A stretch of DNA of 64,000 nucleotides from Candidatus Endomicrobiellum devescovinae (GTDB lineage: Bacteria; Elusimicrobiota; Endomicrobiia; Endomicrobiales; Endomicrobiaceae). The position numbers and the translations under genes are program-made. The stretch's first letter is position 1, and each line of letters opens with the position of its first letter. The stretch covers positions 1-64,000 of the forward strand of contig JAIRYK010000001.1 of the NCBI GenBank assembly GCA_031267795.1. Direction: 5' to 3'. This document shows positions 44,619 to 53,292 of the stretch, one piece after another. The notes below the pieces were generated by a model. The model ran no database searches and had not been told where the DNA came from. It worked only from the letters and a program-made list of their open reading frames with translations.

Positions 44619-45303
44619 ATGAATATAAAAGTTATCTTTTTATTGTTTTGCTTTATAATTATAGTTTGTTCTGGCTGTATTCCTTTAAATTCGCGTGATG
44701 TTACAGATTTAAAGGGAGAAGTTGCTCAATTGCAAATAGAAATGCAAAGAACTTAAACAAAATCGTGTAGATTTGCATGCAAAGGTTGATTCTACTGTAA
44801 ATTCTTTAGAATCTCTTAATGCTTTGGTTTATGAATTGCAGAATAAAATTTCTTTATTAAATCAGACAATAAAAGATTTTAAACCAGATCTGGATAATAA
44901 GCCAAATAGTATTGTTTTGCCTTCCTCTGTTTATCAAAGTGCTTACAGCGACTATGTATCAGGCAATTATGAGCTTGCCTATAGCGGTTTCCAGTCTTTT
45001 ATTGAAAAATATCCTAATGCAGAACTTGCGGCGCAAGCACAATTTTACTTAGGCGAGTGCTTTTATTCTCGCAAAATGTGGTCAAATGCCATAAAAGAGT
45101 ACGAAAAAGTTGAAGGACTATATAGTAAATCTAATTTGGTAGCCTCAGCCCAACTTAAGATTGCTTTATGTTATGAAAATCTTGGAATGAAACAAGAAGC
45201 TCTAAAATTGTTTTCTTTAATAGTTAATAACTTCCCTAAGAGTCCTGAGTTTTTAACGGCGAAAGAAAAGATTAAGACTTATACTAATGCTGAAAATAAA
45301 TAA
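44619..45303 (+). pseudogene. cpoB: CpoB/YbgF-like Tol-Pal protein, frameshifted
   Basis: The first frame (44619-44756) encodes a lipoprotein-like start (FIIIVCSGCIPLNSRDV, lipobox cysteine about residue 20) and a short coiled coil, ending LQIEMQRT. The second frame, open from before 44752, continues as KELKQNRVDLHAKVD, the same coiled coil, and then tetratricopeptide repeats (AYSDYVSGNYELAYSGFQSF, FYLGECFYSRKMWSNAIKEYEKV) to 45303. Together they make a CpoB/YbgF of about 227 residues. One extra base near 44741-44752 explains the break. CpoB coordinates Tol and PBP1B activity in the periplasm. A translation start at TTG 44773 would give a protein lacking a signal peptide, so function is probably lost. 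It lies between pal and the TonB-type gene. Confidence 0.8.
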
Positions 45304-46060
45304 TTTCTTTTCGTGTTTTATTGTTTCAATATTGCTGCACGTATTATGTTTTTTCTTTATTTTTTACGGAAAAAAATCCCCAGTCTATCTTTTTACGCCG
45401 ATAGATGTTACGTTTTACTCTCCAAGCCAAAACACGGAAGAGCTTTCACCTTTGCCGCCAATTGAAGAAATTTCTGCCAATAATGCCAAAGATACAAGCG
45501 ATATCAAAGAGTCGGCTAAGGAAGATATTAAAGAGCAAATAAAAGAGATTGCTAAAACCAAAGACGATGTTCTTGTAAAAAAGAAAAAAAAGCCCATTAA
45601 TAAAGTAAAAGACTTACAAGAAAATAATAATAAGGATAAAAATATAAAAACCACAAAAAAAACGGAACCTGTGGAAAAAGCCTCATCCAAAACCGCTGTT
45701 CCAGCTGAAACTGCACAGCCTTTGAAATCTGACGTTTTATCTAATGGTAACGGATCTTTATATACAGGAGCGTTTTTTGATACTAATGATTTTAAATATC
45801 CTTATTACACAAACCAAATAAGAAGAAAAGTGGCAGCTCAATGGCGTTGGGCTGAAAGTTATGGCGGCTTAAGAGTTTTGTTATATTTCAAAATAAATAG
45901 AGACGGTTCTGTTGGCGATATTTTGGTAAAAGAATCTTCAGGTAATGAAGATTATGATAAAAATGCTTTATATACAATACGTAGAGCGGCTCCATTTTCA
46001 GAGCTTCCAGAGGGATATGAAGGCGAGTCTTTGGGAGTTTTCTTTGAATTTAAATATTAG
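45287..46060 (+). CDS. TonB/TolA-type energy transducer
   Basis: A 257-residue protein with an N-terminal membrane anchor (about residues 8-27), a long lysine/glutamate/proline-rich periplasmic spacer (about residues 45-150) and a C-terminal TonB domain (INRDGSVGDILVKESSGNEDYD, then FSELPEGY). It passes force from an inner membrane ExbBD/TolQR motor to the outer membrane. Because it sits between cpoB and tolB it is likely the TolA of this organism, although the C-terminal domain is of TonB type. No tolQ or tolR is in the window. It overlaps the cpoB frame by 17 bp. Confidence 0.82.
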   Translation: MLKINNFFSCFIVSILLHVLCFFFIFYGKKSPVYLFTPIDVTFYSPSQNTEELSPLPPIEEISANNAKDTSDIKESAKEDIKEQIKEIAKTKDDVLVKKKKKPINKVKDLQENNNKDKNIKTTKKTEPVEKASSKTAVPAETAQPLKSDVLSNGNGSLYTGAFFDTNDFKYPYYTNQIRRKVAAQWRWAESYGGLRVLLYFKINRDGSVGDILVKESSGNEDYDKNALYTIRRAAPFSELPEGYEGESLGVFFEFKY

Positions 46061-46069
46061 GGTAGGATA

Positions 46070-47365
46070 ATGATAATAAAAAATATTTTTTTTGCGCTTG
46101 CGTTTTTATGTTGTTTTTCATTGGTCTATGCTCAAAATGATGTGTATTTATCTCTATCCTCTCCAAGCAAAAGAAGATCAGATATTGCCATAGATAATTT
46201 TACTCCTGCAGATAAAAGTGTAACCTCAGTAAAATATGCAAAACTCTTTAAAGACACAATACAAAACGACCTCATTCTTTCAAGGTATTTCAATATAATG
46301 CAAGAAGCGCCAGAAAATTCTGATACTGATATAAATGAAAAGCTATCAGATTTTGCAAAGTTGGGCACATCGGTTCTTCTTAGCGCTACGGTATTTTCAA
46401 ATGGCGACAGCATAACTATTGAATTGAAAATGTTTGACGTTGAGTCTGGCGAAGTAATTTGGAGCAGTAACTATAAAGGAGAAAGTTCTAATTATAGATA
46501 TATGGCTCATAAGGCGAGCGATGAAATAGTAAAAAGATTTATCGGAGATACGGGGGTGGCTCGTACAAAAATAGTTTTTGTAAATAACAGCACGAAACAT
46601 AAAGAACTTTATATTATAGATTACGATGGCTACAATATTCGCAGACTTACAAGGGATAACAAAATAAATATTCTTCCTAGATGGTCTCCAAATGGTGAGA
46701 TGATAATTTATACAAGTTATTTGTACAATAATCCTGATTTATTTTATTTAAATATTATAAAAAACAGACGCGGAATTATTTCAAAATATCAAGGTTTGAA
46801 TGCGACTGGTGTTTTTTCTCCAGATGGCAGTAAAGTATTACTTACTTTATCAAGGGGAAATTTTCCGAACTTATACCTTATAAACACTGCTGGGGAAATT
46901 CTTCAAAAATTGACGGCAGGTTACTGCATAGACACAAGTCCGTCTTTTGCTCCAAACGGGCAGGAAATAGTTTTTATTTCAGACAGAGGAGGCTATCCTC
47001 AGCTTTACATAATGAACGTAGATGGTGGTAATGTGAGAAGGCTTGCTACAAACGGTTTTTGCGATTCTCCCGCATGGTCTCCGCGAGGCGATAAAATTGT
47101 TTTTACAATGAGACAGGGTAGGGGTAACTATAATTTATATGTCTATGATTTGCCTACAGCTAAAATAACAAGACTTACTGATAATCAAGGAAAAAATGAG
47201 AACCCTTCATGGTCTCCAGATGGCAGATTTGTAACGTTCTGTTCAAACAGATCGGGGAAAAACGAAATTTATATTATGGCTATAGATGGCTCAGGCACGA
47301 GAAAGCTTACGGAAATACCGGGAAATTCTTACACTCCATCATGGTCACCTATCTTAGGTAAATAA
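46070..47365 (+). CDS. tolB: Tol-Pal system protein TolB
   Basis: A 431-residue periplasmic protein. It has a signal peptide (ALAFLCCFSLVYAQ), an N-terminal TolB domain of about 140 residues and a six-bladed beta-propeller, whose blades repeat WSPNG/WSPRGD/WSPDGR and FISDRGG/FCSNRSG patterns. It binds Pal and takes part in outer membrane constriction at division. Length is normal. It is 9 bp after the TonB-type gene and ends the cluster. Confidence 0.92.
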   Translation: MIIKNIFFALAFLCCFSLVYAQNDVYLSLSSPSKRRSDIAIDNFTPADKSVTSVKYAKLFKDTIQNDLILSRYFNIMQEAPENSDTDINEKLSDFAKLGTSVLLSATVFSNGDSITIELKMFDVESGEVIWSSNYKGESSNYRYMAHKASDEIVKRFIGDTGVARTKIVFVNNSTKHKELYIIDYDGYNIRRLTRDNKINILPRWSPNGEMIIYTSYLYNNPDLFYLNIIKNRRGIISKYQGLNATGVFSPDGSKVLLTLSRGNFPNLYLINTAGEILQKLTAGYCIDTSPSFAPNGQEIVFISDRGGYPQLYIMNVDGGNVRRLATNGFCDSPAWSPRGDKIVFTMRQGRGNYNLYVYDLPTAKITRLTDNQGKNENPSWSPDGRFVTFCSNRSGKNEIYIMAIDGSGTRKLTEIPGNSYTPSWSPILGK

Positions 47366-47380
47366 AAAGCGAGGTTGTAG

Positions 47381-48715
47381 ATGAAATTTTCAAATTCATT
47401 TAAATTTTTAGTGGCTATTCTTTTCTTGATAATAATGTCTAGTTTTATTTTTCATTCCCCTATATATCTTTACGATTTAATAACTGGTCTTAAAACTCCA
47501 GAATTTTCAATATCATGGCCTGCTATAAGAATTTTTATAGAACCATTTTATTCCTTTTCTTTTTATGTTTTAACTTTAAATAAACTTTTCTATAAACCTG
47601 TAATAGTTTCTTGGATTTTATGGATATTATGCGTAGTTTTAATTTATTGTTTTTTTAATAAAAAAACTGTTTATAAAACCGTATATAACGTTGTCTATTC
47701 ATTGGCTTTTTTTACCGCATTGCTTTCTTTTATTGCTTTAATACCTGTTCCCGGTCCAAAACTTTTAAAACCTAAAGGTTATATTGCCATTGACACTCAT
47801 TCTCACACAATAAGCTCCCATGATAGCGTAACTCCTGCAATGATAAGTTTAAAAGCTCATTTATGGCAAGGGATTGACGTGTTTTTTAACACAGAGCATA
47901 ATCATACAATGGGATTTGCCAAATTCCCTCAATACACAAAGTTTAAGATTGTCTATCCGGGTATGCAAATTCAAACAAGAGATAGCATTTCAATTGTTTT
48001 GTTGTCGTCAAAAGAATTTGACGGACGAGATTACAAAAATTTGGGTTTAGTAGATACAGTGAAAAAAGCTCATGACAACAATATGTTTGTTATAATGCCT
48101 CATTGGTGGAAATGGCATAAATATACATTTGAAGAACTCAAAAATTTTGGAATAGATGGTTTTGAAATCTATAATTGCGGATATAGAAATTTTGATAAAA
48201 ATGAACAAAAAACCTTAATAAATTTTGCAAAAGGGAATAATTTAACAATGTTAGGCGTTACGGATTGGCATGGGTGGGGATATATGTCTGACGTTTGGAC
48301 TATTATGGAAGGCGACTCTTTAGAAAATATTGAAAATCTGTTTACAAAAAAGCCTAATACTAAAGTTATTTTGTATAGAAGAGATCAGTCAGATTCTCTT
48401 ATAAGATTTATTTTTGAACCTTTTTCCTTTTTTTATTACTATATGAGTAATATAGATTTTAAACATTTAGTATCTCTTATTGTTTGGATTACCGCACTAT
48501 TTTTAATTTTTAGAAGCTATTTTTTATATTTAAAGAAGTTTTTTGCTTTATTTATGACTATTGCTTACGCTTATGGAGTGATTTATCTTTACATAATTAC
48601 AAGAAATGTTGCCGATACAAACACAATCGCAATTAACTCAGTTTCACCGGTTATGGCAGGGCTGTGCGTTTTATGGTTTATTTTGTGGAAGGCTAGTAGA
48701 GATAAAAAACTATAA
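47381..48715 (+). CDS. Membrane-anchored PHP-domain protein
   Basis: A 444-residue protein with three to four N-terminal hydrophobic segments (about residues 1-120), a PHP-type metal-dependent phosphoesterase domain (AIDTHSHTISSHDS, then TEHNHTMGF, IMPHWWKWH and TDWHGWGYM) and three C-terminal hydrophobic segments. The histidine and aspartate pattern fits metal binding. The substrate is unknown; a periplasmic or cytoplasmic phosphate ester is possible. It follows tolB by 15 bp. Its fold class is shared with the broken soluble PHP gene at 33029. Confidence 0.7.
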   Translation: MKFSNSFKFLVAILFLIIMSSFIFHSPIYLYDLITGLKTPEFSISWPAIRIFIEPFYSFSFYVLTLNKLFYKPVIVSWILWILCVVLIYCFFNKKTVYKTVYNVVYSLAFFTALLSFIALIPVPGPKLLKPKGYIAIDTHSHTISSHDSVTPAMISLKAHLWQGIDVFFNTEHNHTMGFAKFPQYTKFKIVYPGMQIQTRDSISIVLLSSKEFDGRDYKNLGLVDTVKKAHDNNMFVIMPHWWKWHKYTFEELKNFGIDGFEIYNCGYRNFDKNEQKTLINFAKGNNLTMLGVTDWHGWGYMSDVWTIMEGDSLENIENLFTKKPNTKVILYRRDQSDSLIRFIFEPFSFFYYYMSNIDFKHLVSLIVWITALFLIFRSYFLYLKKFFALFMTIAYAYGVIYLYIITRNVADTNTIAINSVSPVMAGLCVLWFILWKASRDKKL

Positions 48716-48792
48716 AAATTTTTTAATAAAGAATTATATATTTAGCAAAAATAAAGTGAAAAAAATGTACCTTAGTTTAAAAAGGAAAAATA

Positions 48793-49248
48793 ATGCTAAA
48801 AAAGATTTTAAGATTTTTCTTTATTGATTATGTTCTAAGGGAAGACATTGCTTTTTTAAAGAAAATACCATTATTTCGGGAACTTTCTGACAGAGCGTTG
48901 GCAAAGTTGGCTCTGATTATTTTTAAGAGAAATTATTTAGCTGGAGAAAAAATTTACGAAATTAATAATGAGGCAAATGTGCTTTATCTTGTAAAAAGCG
49001 GTCAAATAAACCTTTCTTACGGGAATACAAACAAATTTGTGGAAAAAGAAGGCTTTTTTGGCGAAATGTCTTTGCTTGAAAATACTAAACATACGTTTTC
49101 GGCAACTGCTTCAAAAGATAGCGAACTTTATTTAATATACCGAGCAAAATTTGAGGATATGATTGACTCAAACGGTAAAACAGGTTTAATAATACTTAAG
49201 AATTTAGCTTCTATGTTTGCAGCCAAATTAAAATGCTCAGAAGTTTAA
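48793..49248 (+). CDS. Cyclic nucleotide-binding domain protein (no DNA-binding domain)
   Basis: A 151-residue protein with a cNMP-binding fold: FRELSDRALAKLALI at the start of the domain, LYLVKSGQINLSYG, and FGEMSLLENTKHTFSATA as phosphate-binding cassette region. The arginine expected in the cassette of true cAMP binders is not at its usual place, so ligand binding is uncertain. There is no helix-turn-helix, so it is not a Crp-type regulator. It is followed 10 bp later by an AI-2E-family permease, which it could regulate by contact; that is inference. Confidence 0.7.
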   Translation: MLKKILRFFFIDYVLREDIAFLKKIPLFRELSDRALAKLALIIFKRNYLAGEKIYEINNEANVLYLVKSGQINLSYGNTNKFVEKEGFFGEMSLLENTKHTFSATASKDSELYLIYRAKFEDMIDSNGKTGLIILKNLASMFAAKLKCSEV

Positions 49249-49258
49249 AGGAGCTAAA

Positions 49259-50293
49259 ATGACGGAAAGTACGAAAAACAGAGTCTTTATTATTTTGGTA
49301 ATTCTGTTTTTAGGGTGTTGTTTGTTCCTTTATTTAGCAAGAAGCGTTCTTGCACCATTCCTTATAGCTGCCTTTATTACGTATTTAATTTCTCCTCTAG
49401 TTACTAAAATACAATCTTTTGGATACAAAAGATTTGTGGGCGTTGCTTTAGTTGCTGTTGTTCTTGTCTCAATATTTGCTGGAGTTTTAACAATACTTAT
49501 TCCTATTTTAATTAATGAACTTGAAAGCTTTCAAGTTAATGCAGATAAGTATTATGAATATTTTCTAAACTACCTAGACTCTATACGCGAGAAAATTGAA
49601 TTAATTTTTCCTATTTTAAAACGCTACAATGTTTCAAATGAGGTTATATTTGAATCAAAAGATTTTTTACTATATACAGCACAGCAAATTCCTAATTATC
49701 TAACAAGCATTTTTTCAATTTTTTCAATAATTATTTTGATTCCCATGCTTGTGTTTTTTATGCTACTTAGTGGAAATAAGTATTTAAAATCATTAGTTGC
49801 GTTGTTGCCGTCAAACTATGTGGAAACGATTTTATCAATAGTTTATCAAATAGACGCTATATTCGGCAGGTACATACGTGGGCAGATTATAGAAGCATTT
49901 TTTGTAGGAAGTATGTCTGCATTGTCTTTAGGTCTTTTAGGAGTTAATTTTGCTTTGCTCATTGGTATTATTGCAGGGATTGCAAATCTTATACCATATT
50001 TAGGTCCTATTGTAGGACTTACTTTAGCTGTTGCGGTAGGAGCTGTACAATACCAAACTTTTTCTATAGTTATTAAAATAGTTATAGTATATGCAATTAT
50101 AAAATTTTTAGATGACAATTTTATACAACCATTAATTGTTGGGCATAATGTAAATTTGGATCCTGTCAGTATGGTTTTTGCCATGCTTGCCGGCGGACAT
50201 GTTTTTGGTTTTTTGGGAGTAGTTTTTGCCGTTCCTGTTGCTGCTATATTAAAATCTGTTTTTGTAATGTTGGTAAAAAGAAGTCAGACATAA
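49259..50293 (+). CDS. AI-2E family (UPF0118/PerM) membrane protein
   Basis: A 344-residue protein with about eight hydrophobic segments in the UPF0118 layout. Landmarks are RSVLAPFLIAAFITYLISPLV near the start, IIILIPMLVFFMLL in the middle, and IAGIANLIPYLGPIVGL with FLDDNFIQPLIVG near the C-terminus. Family members include TqsA, PerM and Na+/H+ antiporters, so the substrate cannot be inferred. The central periplasmic helix region (about 80-150) is typical. It lies between the cNMP-binding gene and pfkA. Confidence 0.8.
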   Translation: MTESTKNRVFIILVILFLGCCLFLYLARSVLAPFLIAAFITYLISPLVTKIQSFGYKRFVGVALVAVVLVSIFAGVLTILIPILINELESFQVNADKYYEYFLNYLDSIREKIELIFPILKRYNVSNEVIFESKDFLLYTAQQIPNYLTSIFSIFSIIILIPMLVFFMLLSGNKYLKSLVALLPSNYVETILSIVYQIDAIFGRYIRGQIIEAFFVGSMSALSLGLLGVNFALLIGIIAGIANLIPYLGPIVGLTLAVAVGAVQYQTFSIVIKIVIVYAIIKFLDDNFIQPLIVGHNVNLDPVSMVFAMLAGGHVFGFLGVVFAVPVAAILKSVFVMLVKRSQT

Positions 50294-50376
50294 AGTCAGA
50301 ATATAATCAAAGATTCATGCATATCGCACCTTGTATGTTTTTGGTTTAAATTTTTTTATAAATAGAGAGGACATTT

Positions 50377-51339
50377 ATGGCAAAAAGATTAGGTATTATA
50401 ACTTCCGGCGGCGATGATCCGGGCATGAATGCGGCTATAAGAGCCGTAGTCAGGCAGGGAATTGCTTTAGGATATTCAGTAATAGGCATAAAAAGAGGTT
50501 TTAAAGGGCTTCTTGATAATGAATACGTAAACCTTACAGCTCGCTCTGTCAGCGGCATAATAAATTCAGGCGGAACAATACTTCACACGGGCAGATGTCC
50601 CGAGATGAAAACAAAAGCAGGCATGAACAGATCTATTAAAGCTATAAAAGATCTTGAATTAAGCGGTTTAATAATTATTGGCGGCGATGGGTCTTTGGCT
50701 GCTGGAGACATGTTATCAAAAAAAGGCATAAAGGTCATGAATATAGCAGCTTCAATAGATAATGATATTTATGGAACTGATGAAACAATAGGTTATGACA
50801 CAGCTTTAAATACTGCGGTTGAATCTATAGACAAAATAAGAGACACGGCTACAAGTCACGACAGAATCTTTGTTGTTGAAATTATGGGCAGAGAGCATGG
50901 TTTTTTAACAGCTGATGTAGGTCTTGCTGCAGGCTGCGAGTTTATAATAGTACCCGAGATGAAAACGGATTTGCATAAACTTGCAAAAGGACTTAAAGAA
51001 GGGAAAGAAAAAGGAAAAACTTCGGAAATTATAGCTTTCGCTGAAGGTTGCGGCTCTTCTTGTGCGTTTGGCGACAAAATTGAGAAACTTACAGGGCTTG
51101 AGGTAAGAGTGAGTACGTTGGGATATATACAACGTGGCGGGAGACCGACGGCAAGGACAAGAATACTTGCTTCAAAGTTTGGTCATATGGCAATAGATTT
51201 GTTTCATAAAGGAAAGAAAAATCAACTTGTTGAGATAACAAAAGGAGCTATTTCTGCTATACCAATAAGTCGGGCTATAAGCAGAGAAAAGAAGTTTGAT
51301 GATAAGACGTTTAAAGTCTTAAAAACCTTGTCAGTTTAG
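50377..51339 (+). CDS. pfkA: 6-phosphofructokinase
   Basis: A 320-residue bacterial ATP-type phosphofructokinase. Motifs: GIITSGGDDPGMNAAIRA, IIIGGDGSLAAGD (nucleotide loop), and SIDNDIYGTDETIGYDTA for catalysis, with the usual TIDND starting with S here. EIMGREHGFLTA and the late TLGYIQRGGRPTARTR follow. It makes fructose 1,6-bisphosphate. The GGDGS loop favours ATP rather than pyrophosphate as donor. With tpiA, rpiB, transketolase and manA it indicates an intact sugar-phosphate core. Confidence 0.94.
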   Translation: MAKRLGIITSGGDDPGMNAAIRAVVRQGIALGYSVIGIKRGFKGLLDNEYVNLTARSVSGIINSGGTILHTGRCPEMKTKAGMNRSIKAIKDLELSGLIIIGGDGSLAAGDMLSKKGIKVMNIAASIDNDIYGTDETIGYDTALNTAVESIDKIRDTATSHDRIFVVEIMGREHGFLTADVGLAAGCEFIIVPEMKTDLHKLAKGLKEGKEKGKTSEIIAFAEGCGSSCAFGDKIEKLTGLEVRVSTLGYIQRGGRPTARTRILASKFGHMAIDLFHKGKKNQLVEITKGAISAIPISRAISREKKFDDKTFKVLKTLSV

Positions 51340-51370
51340 CCAATAATATGTAAAATTGATATATTAACTG

Positions 51371-51399
51371 GGAAAAATCATAGATTTATATGGTTTTTT
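51371..51399 (+). terminator. Probable terminator after pfkA
   Basis: AAAAATCATA (51373-51382) pairs with TATGGTTTTT (51389-51398) with one wobble, six-base loop, and the 3' arm merges into a T-run. It lies 30 bp beyond the pfkA stop and 50 bp before tyrS. Confidence 0.5.
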
Positions 51400-51448
51400 G
51401 CCTTAATTTATTTTGTTTTGTGGTTTGAATATTTTAAAGGAAGAAGAG

Positions 51449-52612
51449 ATGAATGATGTTTTTGAAAAGATTAAGCGTGGAACAAACGAAATTATTTCTA
51501 TTGAAGAGCTTGAAAAAAAGCTTTCTTCAGGAAGAAAACTAAGAATAAAGCTTGGCGTTGATCCTACTGCTCCTGATTTGCATTTAGGTCATACCGTAAT
51601 TATCAATAAATTAAAAACTTTTCAAGATTTAGGGCATCAAATAATATTTTTGATAGGTGATTTTACCTCAAGGATTGGCGATCCTTCTGGTAGATCTGAG
51701 ACTCGCCCTATTATGACTGAAGAACAGATTCAAAATAATATCAAAACATATACTGATCAAGTTTTTAAAATCTTGGACAAAGAAAAAACTGAAATCGCTT
51801 ACAACAGCAGTTGGCTGGGTGCGCTTGGAATAAATGGGCTTTTAAATCTTGCTGCAAAAAGTACAGTAGCACAAATGCTTGTAAGAGATGATTTTGAAAA
51901 GCGTTATAAGGAAGACAAACCTATAAGCATAGTAGAATTCTTGTATCCTTTGCTTCAGGCATACGACTCTGTAGCGTTAAAAGCTGATCTTGAGCTTGGC
52001 GGAAATGATCAAAAGTTTAACTTGCTTTTAGGAAGACAGATTCAAAGAGATTACGGAATAAAAGAGCCTCAAATAGTAATTACTATGCCTCTTTTGGAAG
52101 GTACAGACGGAGTCAGAAAAATGTCAAAATCCTATAATAATTACATAGCGTTAAACGATACTCCAAAAGACATGTTTGGAAAAATAATGTCAATTTCCGA
52201 CGAGCTTATGTATAAATATTACGAACTTCTTACTCAAGACGACTTAAGCCTTGTTAAGACTATGCACCCTAAAGAGGCGAAACTTGCTTTAGCTGAAAAA
52301 ATTGTTGAAAGATACCATGGTAAAGAAGAGGGGTTAAAAGAGAAAGAAGAATTCAACAAAGTATTTGCCAAGAAAGACATTCCTGAAGATATAGAAGAAT
52401 ATTTAGTCTATGACACGACATTATTAAAAGTTTCAGAACTTCTTGTTAAAAGCGGTATGGTTTCAAGTAAAAATGAAGCAAGGCGGCTTATAGAGCAAGG
52501 CGGAGTAAAAATAGATTCTCAAAAAGTTGAAGGGGATTTGGCAGTTGATTTTTCTAAGCCGTTTATATTGCAGGCTGGGAAAAGAAAGTTCAAGAAAATA
52601 GTAAAGAAATAA
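51449..52612 (+). CDS. tyrS: Tyrosyl-tRNA synthetase
   Basis: A 387-residue class I synthetase. The HIGH motif appears as HLGHT in [11 protein letters not shown], the KMSKS motif is present as KMSKS, and the C-terminal S4 RNA-binding domain contains [14 protein letters not shown]. The order matches the TyrZ-like bacterial branch (HxGH as HLGH with an S4 tail). The start at 51449 is supported by AAAGGAAGAAGAG just upstream; an in-frame ATG at 51413 would add 12 residues in the leader. I see no T-box leader. Confidence 0.94.
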   Translation: MNDVFEKIKRGTNEIISIEELEKKLSSGRKLRIKLGVDPTAPDLHLGHTVIINKLKTFQDLGHQIIFLIGDFTSRIGDPSGRSETRPIMTEEQIQNNIKTYTDQVFKILDKEKTEIAYNSSWLGALGINGLLNLAAKSTVAQMLVRDDFEKRYKEDKPISIVEFLYPLLQAYDSVALKADLELGGNDQKFNLLLGRQIQRDYGIKEPQIVITMPLLEGTDGVRKMSKSYNNYIALNDTPKDMFGKIMSISDELMYKYYELLTQDDLSLVKTMHPKEAKLALAEKIVERYHGKEEGLKEKEEFNKVFAKKDIPEDIEEYLVYDTTLLKVSELLVKSGMVSSKNEARRLIEQGGVKIDSQKVEGDLAVDFSKPFILQAGKRKFKKIVKK

Positions 52613-52679
52613 GAAGCAATCTTTTCAAAGCACACTGAATTGATTTGCAGGATAGAAAGAAAAAACAGGAGAAAGAGTT

Positions 52680-53282
52680 ATGAGTCTTAAAAAAACAGCA
52701 GCATATTTTTTGACAGGAATTTTTGTAGTTGTTCTTTTTGCATGTTCTGGTCCTCAGGTAACAAGAGTAGATTCTAACGAAGAAATTGATTTAAGCGGAG
52801 ACTGGAACGATACAGACTCTAAACAGGTTGCTCAAGAGATGATTAACGATTCTTTTGCAAGCAAATGGGTGGAAGATTATAAGATGGCAAATGGAAGAAA
52901 ACCGAGAGTTATAATAGGCTCTGTTTTGAACAAAACCGAAGAGCATATCAGCACTGAGACTTTTGTAAAAGATCTTGAAAGAAGCTTTATAAATTCAGGG
53001 AAAGTAACTTTTGTTGCTTCTAAAGCTCAGAGAACTGAAATAAGAGAAGAAAAAGACGATCAGGCTCTTAATGCAAAAAATGCCAAAAAGAAGGGCAATG
53101 AAACTGCAGCTGACTTCATGTTGAAAGGGCAGATAAATTCTATATTTGATGCAAATAAGAAAGCTCAGCTTAAATACTATCAGGTTGAACTTGAGTTGAT
53201 TGATTTGGAAACTAGCGAAACAGTATGGATGGGTCAGAAGAAAATAAAGAAAGTAGTGGCAAAAAGAAAGTATAAAGCTTAA
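52680..53282 (+). CDS. LpoB-like lipoprotein (penicillin-binding protein activator)
   Basis: A 200-residue lipoprotein: signal peptide and lipobox (VVVLFAC, cysteine about residue 22), then the LpoB domain with RPRVIIG-like strand (KPRVIIGSVLNKTEEHI), a TFVKDLERSFINSGKV helix and LKGQINSI, ending with LELIDLETSETVWMGQKKIKK. LpoB stimulates PBP1B from the outer membrane. It is followed 10 bp later by a COG3014 lipoprotein, a gene pair seen in several Gram-negative phyla, so the two likely act together. Confidence 0.82.
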   Translation: MSLKKTAAYFLTGIFVVVLFACSGPQVTRVDSNEEIDLSGDWNDTDSKQVAQEMINDSFASKWVEDYKMANGRKPRVIIGSVLNKTEEHISTETFVKDLERSFINSGKVTFVASKAQRTEIREEKDDQALNAKNAKKKGNETAADFMLKGQINSIFDANKKAQLKYYQVELELIDLETSETVWMGQKKIKKVVAKRKYKA

Positions 53283-53292
53283 TAAAAAATAA

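Noticed and set aside
51340-51448. T-box leader before tyrS
   Set aside because: The gap is about 110 bp with one terminator-like hairpin. No T-box sequence or specifier loop is seen.
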